43,012 bases of DNA from Bacteroidota bacterium (lineage in GTDB: Bacteria; Bacteroidota; Rhodothermia; Rhodothermales; Salinibacteraceae). The number at the start of each line of letters is the position of its first letter. Within the stretch, counting starts at the first letter, position 1. Both the position numbers and the translations under genes were made by a program. Below, piece after piece: positions 36,024-43,012 of the stretch. The notes below the pieces were generated by a model. It was not told where the DNA came from. It did no database searches and saw nothing but the letters and a program-made list of their open reading frames with translations. Where the stretch lies: positions 1-43,012 of the forward strand of contig JAAAOT010000237.1 in assembly GCA_009908725.1 (NCBI GenBank). Reading direction: 5' to 3'.

Positions 36024-37436
36024 ATGCAGAAATCCGACTTGCGGGCTTTTTCGACGACGGAAATCGACGGCGCGGATGCGGTTCGTTCCGCACTGGCGCG
36101 TCGCATCCGTGCCGCCATTCAGGGCGTCAACGGACATCGGTCCGTGAACCGTGTGGAGGTTCCGGTGCGCGCGTCTATTGACGTGGCGGCGTTCCTTCGA
36201 TCGAACGAGCTGGGCGCGAGCGTCTTCTGGTCGGGACGGGGATCGATGCGGTCGTTCGCGGCCGTCGGTATTGCAGAAGAGATTACCAGCAGCACGGTCC
36301 CGGTTGACGCTGACCGGTTCGCCGAGGTCCTATCGTCACGCACGGCGGACATTCCGGAGGCCAGTCGATACTACGGCGGCATGCGGTTCGACGCGCACCA
36401 GCCGCCCGCAGCATCGGACCCGGACGAGGCGTGGTCGTCGTTCGGAACGTACCGGTTTGTCCTTCCGCGCTTCGAGGTGGTCCGCTCCGGTTCAGATACC
36501 CGGTTCGCCTGCAATCTGGTGGGACCCGCCGATGTGCGTCAGGTCGATCAGGTTCTTGACGACCTCGCGGGCCTCGTGCTTCCGGTCGCCGGCGCATCCC
36601 AAGTGGACCTTCCCACGCCTATAGCCCGCCACGACGTTCCCACGCGCGACAACTGGATGCCCACCATTCGTCGCGTGCTGCACGACATCGATGCAGGAAC
36701 GGTCGAAAAAGTCGTGATGGCCCGCCGGGCATCGCTTGAGCACGCCGCGTCGCTCGACCCGTATTCGGTTCTTCGGCACCTTGTCGGTGCGACGCCGAAC
36801 TGTTTCCACTTTTCCTTCGCATTCGATGGCGACGCCGCCTTCGTCGGCGCGTCCCCTGAGCGGCTGTTCTTCCGGTCGAACAACGACGTGTACAGCGAGG
36901 CTGTTGCCGGGACGCGATCGCGTGCCCGAACGACATCTGCCGATCGCGCACTTCGTGATGAGCTCCTCGCCAGCGAAAAAGACCGGCGCGAGCACGCGTA
37001 CGTCGAAGATGCTATTCGCAATACGCTGGCCCACTTTTGCACGGGACTGGACACGCCCGACCGGCGCACGGAGATGAGGCTCACGGGAGGGCGCCACATC
37101 TGGACGCGTGTGCAGGGCACACTGCGCGAGCGCGTCTCAAGTCCGGAACTCCTTCTGGCGCTCCATCCGACGCCGGCCGTGGGCGGAGTACCGACGAATG
37201 CGGCGCTCAAAGAAATTCGACATCGCGAGGGCTTCGATCGGGGATGGTACGCCGGGCCCGTTGGATGGATGGGGCGCGACCGTGCTGAGTTTGCCGTTGC
37301 GATCCGATCCGCTAGAATCCGGAACGGCACGATGGATCTGTACTCAGGGGCCGGGATCGTAAAGGGATCCAAGCCGGAAGCCGAATGGGATGAGATCGAA
37401 CAGAAAATCGGCAACTTTCTGAGCCTGGTCGATTGA
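36024..37436 (+). CDS. menF: Isochorismate synthase
   Basis: EKVVMARRASLEH, FVGASPERLFFRS, EAVAGTRSRARTTSADRALRDELLASEKDRREHAYVEDAIRNTL, LLLALHPTPAVGGVPTNAAL, GWYAGPVGWMGRDRAEFAVAIRSA: chorismate-binding enzyme, adjacent to menD. Confidence 0.94.
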   Translation: MQKSDLRAFSTTEIDGADAVRSALARRIRAAIQGVNGHRSVNRVEVPVRASIDVAAFLRSNELGASVFWSGRGSMRSFAAVGIAEEITSSTVPVDADRFAEVLSSRTADIPEASRYYGGMRFDAHQPPAASDPDEAWSSFGTYRFVLPRFEVVRSGSDTRFACNLVGPADVRQVDQVLDDLAGLVLPVAGASQVDLPTPIARHDVPTRDNWMPTIRRVLHDIDAGTVEKVVMARRASLEHAASLDPYSVLRHLVGATPNCFHFSFAFDGDAAFVGASPERLFFRSNNDVYSEAVAGTRSRARTTSADRALRDELLASEKDRREHAYVEDAIRNTLAHFCTGLDTPDRRTEMRLTGGRHIWTRVQGTLRERVSSPELLLALHPTPAVGGVPTNAALKEIRHREGFDRGWYAGPVGWMGRDRAEFAVAIRSARIRNGTMDLYSGAGIVKGSKPEAEWDEIEQKIGNFLSLVD

Positions 37437-37531
37437 TCGCTCATCCCCACGCGCACTGATCTTGCGCGATTACGGGGCGTTCTCGCTGCAGACATCTCAC
37501 ACTACGATCACTGTTTCCGCCCGCCCGTACG

Positions 37532-39328
37532 TTGCCCGAATCCCCGCTTGATGCCGCCAACACGACGTATCTGTGGGCTCGAAGCCTGATCGAAGAGCTC
37601 GTCCGAACGGGCGTGGATACGTTTTTTGTCGCGCCGGGCTCGCGTTCCACCCCGCTTACCGTGTCAGCAGCGCAGCACCCGAATGCGCGGGTGATCGTCC
37701 ATGTGGACGAACGGGGCACCGCCTTCGCCGCGCTCGGGTACGGTCGCTCGACGGCTCGAGCGGCTGCTTGGATTACGACGAGCGGGACCGCCGTCGCCAA
37801 TGGACTTCCTGCGGTCGTCGAGGCGTCCGTAGATGGCGTACCCATGATCTGCCTGACGGCCGACCGTCCGCCCGAACTCCGTGGATCCGGTGCAAACCAG
37901 ACCATCGATCAGGTGCGGATTTTCGGATCCTATCCACGTCATTTCGTCGACCTCCCACCGCCGACCTCTGAGATTCCGCTCGCTGCTATTCTCGCAAAGC
38001 TGGACGAAGCGGTCCATCGTGCACACCGCCTTCCACGCGGTCCTGTTCACGTTAACGCCGCCTTTCGAAAGCCGCTTGAGCCAAGTACGGAGGGAACCGC
38101 GCTGGACGTCTCCGAACGAATCCGTCGGTGGGCGGCATCCGGCGAAGCGTTCACCCAGCGGTCCCCGTCTGAAGTGTCTGTTCCACCTGCCGCTGCGCGC
38201 GAACTGGCAGAGCGTGTGGGTGCGGCAGAGCGGGGATTGGTCGTGGCAGGCCGCCTGGATACGCCGGAGGAGGCAGATGCCGTTCGACACCTCGCGGGAC
38301 ATCTCGAGTGGCCCGTGCTTCCCGACATCACGTCGCAACTTCGGCTGGGGTCCGCCCCGGAGATCCCACGCGTTGCTCATTTCGATGCCGTGCTGGCAGG
38401 GGAGGGGATAGGTAGCGACTGGCATCCGGACGTGGTGCTCCACATCGGAGGGCGATTCCTCTCAAAGCGGCTCCGGCATCTACTGCGGGACGCTGTGCCC
38501 GATGTTTACGCGGTGATTCGCCCCGACCCGTCCAGAATCGATCCGGATCACCACGTCACCCATCACGTCGAGGCGGCTCCAATCTCGTTTTGCCGGCACC
38601 TGATCGATGCCGTGAGTTCTGCATCACGCCGCTCGTCCTGGACGACGCGATGGACGCAGGCAGATGGCGCCGTTGCGGACATGTTGACACGTCATTTGAC
38701 CGGGAACGGCACGTCCGGTCTTTCTGAGCCTGCCGTGGCTCGGCTTCTGTCGCAGGAGATACCGGCATCCCATGCGCTGGTGCTGGCGAGCAGCATGCCC
38801 GTGCGGGATGCCAACCGGTACGCCGATGTCATAGGATCACCGGTCCATGTATTTGCCAACCGAGGGGCGAGCGGCATCGACGGCACATTCGCGACGGCAG
38901 CCGGATGTTCGATCGGTCGCGAGGCGCCGACCACCTTGCTGATCGGCGACCTTGCGTCGCTCCACGACCTCTCGTCGCTCGCTTTGCTGCAGAGCGACCC
39001 TGTCGTAGCCGTCATTATCAACAACAACGGCGGCGGAATCTTTCACTTCCTGCCCATCGCGGAGCATGAAGACGTGTTCGAGCCGTATTTCGCGACGCCT
39101 CAACCGGTCCATTTCGATCGTTTGGCTGCCGGATTTGACATTAAGTGCGTCCGTAGTCAAACATCGTGCGAATTCGTGCGGGTCTACCGGCGTGCCTGCG
39201 GGCGGGCAGAAGAATATGGAGAGTCGACCGTCTTGGAGGTGGTGACTGATCGCGCCGAAAACCGGAACATTCACGACCGCCTCGACGCGGCGTGCGCCGA
39301 GGCGGTGTCCAGTCTGCGACGTGCATAA
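37532..39328 (+). CDS. menD: 2-succinyl-5-enolpyruvyl-6-hydroxy-3-cyclohexene-1-carboxylate synthase
   Basis: ThDP enzyme: LIEELVRTGVDTFFVAPGSRSTPLTVSAAQHPNARVIVHVDERGTAFAALGYGRST, TSGTAVANGLPAVVEASVDGVPMICLTADRPPELRGSGANQTIDQ; LLIGDLASLHDLSSL..VVAVIINNNGGGIFHFLP. TTG start likely. Confidence 0.96.
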   Translation: MPESPLDAANTTYLWARSLIEELVRTGVDTFFVAPGSRSTPLTVSAAQHPNARVIVHVDERGTAFAALGYGRSTARAAAWITTSGTAVANGLPAVVEASVDGVPMICLTADRPPELRGSGANQTIDQVRIFGSYPRHFVDLPPPTSEIPLAAILAKLDEAVHRAHRLPRGPVHVNAAFRKPLEPSTEGTALDVSERIRRWAASGEAFTQRSPSEVSVPPAAARELAERVGAAERGLVVAGRLDTPEEADAVRHLAGHLEWPVLPDITSQLRLGSAPEIPRVAHFDAVLAGEGIGSDWHPDVVLHIGGRFLSKRLRHLLRDAVPDVYAVIRPDPSRIDPDHHVTHHVEAAPISFCRHLIDAVSSASRRSSWTTRWTQADGAVADMLTRHLTGNGTSGLSEPAVARLLSQEIPASHALVLASSMPVRDANRYADVIGSPVHVFANRGASGIDGTFATAAGCSIGREAPTTLLIGDLASLHDLSSLALLQSDPVVAVIINNNGGGIFHFLPIAEHEDVFEPYFATPQPVHFDRLAAGFDIKCVRSQTSCEFVRVYRRACGRAEEYGESTVLEVVTDRAENRNIHDRLDAACAEAVSSLRRA

Positions 39329-39363
39329 GATCATCCAGGAGGGGAAGGCCTCTGGCCTCGTGA

Positions 39364-40293
39364 TCAGGACGTGGTGGCCGGCGTGTCACCGGTTTGCTCC
39401 CGATAGACCGCTTCCAGGTTCTGTGCCAGCGGTAGCGGCCATTCCTCCGACGAGTACTCTTCGAATCCGGGGAGATCGGTCTCCTTTTTCATGTCCTCCA
39501 GTGTCACGCCGTCCGCGCGCTTCGCCCGAACGAACTCATCGACCGCCGAGAGATAGTCGCGCATCTGCAGGAGTCCCGCCCGGGATCCGGTAATGCCGTG
39601 GTCCGGATGCCCGTGTCCGAAGATAAAGAGTGTGTCGTCGTCGTAGCGGTCGTGGAGCGTCTCCAGCGTCTTAATCCAGTTTTCCACCAACGCGCCCCCG
39701 TCGACATCGATAAACGGGACGACGCGGTTGAATACGAGGTCGCCCGTGTGAACGATATTTGCCTCCTCGAAAAAGATCGTGGCGTCACCTCCGGTGTGGG
39801 CTGGACCGTCGTGGTTCAGGGAGATCGTCTCATCGGCGAGATCGGTTGACCAGGCCTCGTCGAAGGTCATTGCTGCCGTGGCCGGCGTTGCCCCATCCTC
39901 TGCGGTGGCTCGCTGAAGCCGGACACATCCGGCATGTGCGACCGAGCGATCCGATCGGTCAAGTAGTTTTGCATTCCCGCCGGTATGGTCTCCGTGATGG
40001 TGCGTATTGATGAGGAGGTCGATTAGGGGCGTCGACGATTTCTCCGCATGCGATTCGAAGGCGGACATGGTCGCATCTGCCGTTTGCGGGTACTGGGTGT
40101 CGACAACGACCAGTGCGCCGTCGCGGAGCATCCACCCGATCGTTCCGCCACGATCCACGTAGGTCCCCACGCCGCGACGCAGTTCCGTGATGGTTCCAGA
40201 AAGTGTCCGATCTGTGGCAAAAGATGGGTATTTGACGGTGGATGCAGCCAGTATACCCCCGGCAATTCGGAGAAATCTTCGGCGAGAAAGCAT
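39364..40293 (-). CDS. Tat-exported metallo-beta-lactamase-fold hydrolase
   Basis: Twin-arginine signal MLSRRRFLRIAGGILAAS; INTHHHGDHTGGNAKLL, GPAHTGGDATIFFEEANIVHTGDLVFN, FGHGHPDHG. Confidence 0.92.
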   Translation of the reverse strand: MLSRRRFLRIAGGILAASTVKYPSFATDRTLSGTITELRRGVGTYVDRGGTIGWMLRDGALVVVDTQYPQTADATMSAFESHAEKSSTPLIDLLINTHHHGDHTGGNAKLLDRSDRSVAHAGCVRLQRATAEDGATPATAAMTFDEAWSTDLADETISLNHDGPAHTGGDATIFFEEANIVHTGDLVFNRVVPFIDVDGGALVENWIKTLETLHDRYDDDTLFIFGHGHPDHGITGSRAGLLQMRDYLSAVDEFVRAKRADGVTLEDMKKETDLPGFEEYSSEEWPLPLAQNLEAVYREQTGDTPATTS

Positions 40294-40578
40294 CTTTTGA
40301 GCAGGTTGGGAGCAGAACAGGGATGACAGGGGTTAACGTATGATCCTCCGTTATTGATAACCAAGCTCGGCAGAAACGGTTATGTTACGAAGTTCCCCGT
40401 CGTGGTGTCCCCCGCGCCGGACCGTCGGGGATGTTGAATTCGGTTGGAAGGGGACGATGCCAGATTGCTGGACACCCGCACCGTAGAAGCGGCCCCATGC
40501 GGATTCGACGATGTGCCGTCGTGGTCCCAGAGTCTCTTTTTGGCTCTGTATCACCCGTTCCCGAATAGACCCTTGTAC

Positions 40579-41358
40579 ATGCTGTACTACACGACGACAG
40601 GTACTGCAAACCAGCCTCCCACCTGCTTCCTGCACGGCTTCATGGGTAGCACGTCCGACTGGACCCAGATTACGGACGCGCTCTCGTCGAACGCCTACTG
40701 CATTGCTGTCGACCTTCCGGGGCACGGCCGGTCTGTGCAACGACCGGGGTATGAGTATACGATGGAAGGGGCGACGCAGGCGCTCGCCGATGTTCTCGAC
40801 GACGTCGGTGTGCAGCGGTGCCATCTCGTCGGATATTCCATGGGGGGGCGTGCGGCGCTGTACTTTGCCGTCCATCACCCCGACCGGGTCCGATCGCTCG
40901 TTCTCGAGTCGTCGTCGCCCGGGCTCACCTCCTCCGCAGACCGGGCGTCACGTCGGGACGTCGACGAAGAACGCGCCCGCCGCATCCGTGACGACTTTCC
41001 TGCATTTCTCGAAGACTGGTACCGAATTCCCCTGTTCGAGTCGCTTGATCGGCATGACCTCGTGCAGGCCATGATTGAAAAGCGGGCCTCAAACGACCCG
41101 GACGAACTGGCTCGTGCTCTGGTCGGGTTGAGCGTCGGCGCGCAACCGTCTCTTTGGGAACGGCTGAAAGATCTGGATATACCAACGCTCGCGTGTACAG
41201 GCGAACTGGACGAAAAGTACGTCGAGATCTCTCGCTTTATGGCGATCGGGTCGCGACGGATGGAGACGGTGATTTTTCCGGATGCCGGGCACAACGTGCA
41301 TGCGGAGCGGCCGCAGGCCTTCCTGTCGCAGCTCGTCCGGTTTCACGCCGAGAACTGA
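40579..41358 (+). CDS. menH: 2-succinyl-6-hydroxy-2,4-cyclohexadiene-1-carboxylate synthase (alpha/beta hydrolase)
   Basis: FLHGFMGSTSDWTQITDAL..CIAVDLPGHGRSV, HLVGYSMGGRAALYFAVHHPDRVRSLVLESSSPGL, PTLACTGELDEKYVEISRFMA, DAGHNVHAERPQAF; men-cluster context. ATG 40579 preferred. Confidence 0.9.
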   Translation: MLYYTTTGTANQPPTCFLHGFMGSTSDWTQITDALSSNAYCIAVDLPGHGRSVQRPGYEYTMEGATQALADVLDDVGVQRCHLVGYSMGGRAALYFAVHHPDRVRSLVLESSSPGLTSSADRASRRDVDEERARRIRDDFPAFLEDWYRIPLFESLDRHDLVQAMIEKRASNDPDELARALVGLSVGAQPSLWERLKDLDIPTLACTGELDEKYVEISRFMAIGSRRMETVIFPDAGHNVHAERPQAFLSQLVRFHAEN

Positions 41359-41385
41359 ACGCTACTCTTAAGACCTGCGTCGTTG

Positions 41386-42276
41386 ATGTCGACCCTCACT
41401 GCCGGACCGTCCACGTGGATACAGGCTGCTCGTCCCAAAACCCTCGGAGCGGCCGTCGCTCCAGTAGTCGTCGGAACGGCCATGGCAATGGAAGCCGGCG
41501 GATTGCACCCGATTTCGGCCGTTTTAGCCCTGCTGAGTGCAATCCTGATCCAGGTCGGCGTCAATTACCATAACGACTATAATGACTTCCTGAAGGGCAC
41601 GGACACCGACGACCGTGTCGGTCCGCAGCGTGTGACGCAGGCAGGCCTGGTCGAACCCGAGACGATGCGTGCTGCGACCATCGCCGTGTTCGCCGGCGCG
41701 GTTCTGGCCGGGGGCTATCTCATCTGGCGGGGGGGATGGCCGATTCTGGCAATCGGCATCGCGTCCCTCGTGTCTGCCATCTGGTACACGGGTGGGCGGT
41801 ATTCCCTGGCGTACATGGGCATGGCGGACGTCTTCGTTTTTCTCTTCTTCGGTCCTGTGGCCGTCGGCGGCACCTATTATGTGCAAACGCTGACGATCAG
41901 CCATGACGTCATCCTCGCGGGAGCGGGGCCCGGTCTCCTGGCGGTTGCGATCCTCCTCGTAAATAATATCCGGGATGTAGAAGGGGATCGCTCGGCTCGG
42001 AAACGAACGCTTGTCGTCCGCCTGGGCCGGTCTGCTGGCGTTGCATTCTACGCCGTGTGTCTGACAACGGCCGCCGTCGTGCCGGTCATCCTCTACCTGT
42101 TGAACGGGAGCCATCCGTGGGCAATGATGACCCTGCTCATTCTGGCTCCGGGGCTCGGTCCCATTCGAACGCTCCGTTCGACGACGCAAGCGGAGGCGCT
42201 GAACCCGCTTCTGGGTGCCACGGGCCGCCTGCTCGTTCTGTGGGCCATCCTTTTCTCCGTCGGCTGGAACGTGTAG
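41386..42276 (+). CDS. menA: 1,4-dihydroxy-2-naphthoate polyprenyltransferase
   Basis: WIQAARPKTLGAAVAPVVVGTAMA, GVNYHNDYNDFLKGTDTDDRVGPQRVTQAGL, YTGGRYSLAYMGMADVFVFLFFGPVAVGGTYYVQ, LLVNNIRDVEGDRSARKRTLVVRLG: MenA-type UbiA prenyltransferase. Confidence 0.96.
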   Translation: MSTLTAGPSTWIQAARPKTLGAAVAPVVVGTAMAMEAGGLHPISAVLALLSAILIQVGVNYHNDYNDFLKGTDTDDRVGPQRVTQAGLVEPETMRAATIAVFAGAVLAGGYLIWRGGWPILAIGIASLVSAIWYTGGRYSLAYMGMADVFVFLFFGPVAVGGTYYVQTLTISHDVILAGAGPGLLAVAILLVNNIRDVEGDRSARKRTLVVRLGRSAGVAFYAVCLTTAAVVPVILYLLNGSHPWAMMTLLILAPGLGPIRTLRSTTQAEALNPLLGATGRLLVLWAILFSVGWNV

Positions 42277-42337
42277 ACAGGAGCGACTATGCGCTCGCTT
42301 GCTGTCTCCCTCGCCTATGAGTGGATCGATTCATCCT

Positions 42338-43012
42338 ATGGCTGTCATCGAAACCGTTACGCTGCACCCGTACGCCCTCCCGCTCAAACCCGCTGTCGAC
42401 CTCGGCGGCTCCAGCGTGAGCGTTCGGAATGGATGCCTCGTAAGGGTCGAGATACGGCACCGCTCAGGCCTCACCTCGGGTCTGGGCGACATCGCCCCTC
42501 TGCTGCACTTCAGCCGTGAATCTGTGTCCGAGGCACAGGGCGCCGTCGACGCGCAGATCCCGAATCTGGCGGGCCGCGAGATTCCCGTCTCGTCATCGCA
42601 TCGCGATCTTCAGCGCGTCATCGCGGGCGAGTACCCGTCCGCACGGTTCGGGCTCGAACAGGCCATCACGACGGCCATGGCGCGGCATACCGGGGTCCCG
42701 CTGTCCGCGTACCTAAGCGAAACGGCCCGCGACAGCGTGCCTCTGAATGCCCTGCTGACGGGGACACCGGATGAGATTGTTGCCGCCGGCGTCGAGCTGG
42801 ACGTGGGGGAGCACGGCTACCGTGCGGTCAAGATCAAGGTCGGGCGACACGACCCGGCGGAGGAGGCGGCGGCCGTTCGCCACCTGCACGGTGTCTGGGA
42901 CGAGGACGTGGAAATCCGTCTCGACGCAAACCGCGCCTGGAGCTCTGCCGATGCAGACGACTTTGTCGCGGCGCTGAACGACACCCCGATCGCCTACATC
43001 GAAGAACCGCTT
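42338..43012 (+). CDS. menC: o-Succinylbenzoate synthase, 3'-truncated by window edge
   Basis: Hand translation from ATG 42338: MAVIETVTLHPYALPLKPAVDLGGSSVSVRNGCLVRVEIRHRSGL..SARFGLEQAITTAMARHTGVPLSAYL..YRAVKIKVGRHDPAEEAAAVRHLHGVWDEDVEIRLDANRAWSSADADDFVAALNDTPIAYIEEPL; KxK and D.NRAW motifs of the enolase superfamily. Open to the window end, absent from the ORF track. Confidence 0.93.
   Translation, partial: MAVIETVTLHPYALPLKPAVDLGGSSVSVRNGCLVRVEIRHRSGLTSGLGDIAPLLHFSRESVSEAQGAVDAQIPNLAGREIPVSSSHRDLQRVIAGEYPSARFGLEQAITTAMARHTGVPLSAYLSETARDSVPLNALLTGTPDEIVAAGVELDVGEHGYRAVKIKVGRHDPAEEAAAVRHLHGVWDEDVEIRLDANRAWSSADADDFVAALNDTPIAYIEEPL

Noticed and set aside
40340-40400. Inverted repeat ATAACC/GGTTAT in the MBL-menH divergent region
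   Set aside because: Only 6 bp with a long loop; expected by chance.
1-43012. CRISPR arrays, transposons, integrases, prophage or toxin-antitoxin modules
   Set aside because: No regularly spaced repeats, transposase/integrase motifs or phage genes were recognised in the translations; the window reads as ordinary chromosomal sequence plus a glycan island.

Overview
This 43 kb, GC-rich, gene-dense window looks chromosomal, and its content fits a Rhodothermota/Bacteroidota-like bacterium (lineage is inference). From left to right it contains: ribH; tRNA-His and tRNA-Glu; a predicted membrane pseudokinase-TPR-TonB fusion; a DUF4105 protein (-); nth with an unusual Cys-containing C-terminal extension; gpmI; a DUF2339 membrane protein; sppA (-); an Arg-rich secreted orphan; hrcA-grpE-dnaJ; a flavin reductase; a TIGR02757/DUF2400-like protein and a threonine-dehydratase-like protein (-); a TIM-barrel isomerase; gatC; a surface-glycan island (GT-A-type transferase, YfhO-like protein, two GT4-like transferases, sulfotransferase, flippase); a YbbR-like protein; a DMT transporter; a DUF4230 protein; a CBS-pair protein (-); an orphan membrane protein; a histidine phosphatase; and a menaquinone cluster (menF, menD, menH, menA, menC) interrupted by a Tat-signal metallo-beta-lactamase-fold gene (-). 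menC runs off the right edge and is missing from the supplied ORF track. I saw no CRISPR array, transposase, integrase or prophage gene. The best candidates for something under-described are the pseudokinase/TonB fusion, the sulfotransferase-bearing glycan island, the nested RNA-like structure between grpE and dnaJ, and the MBL gene inside the men cluster. All family calls come from reading motifs; no database search was run.
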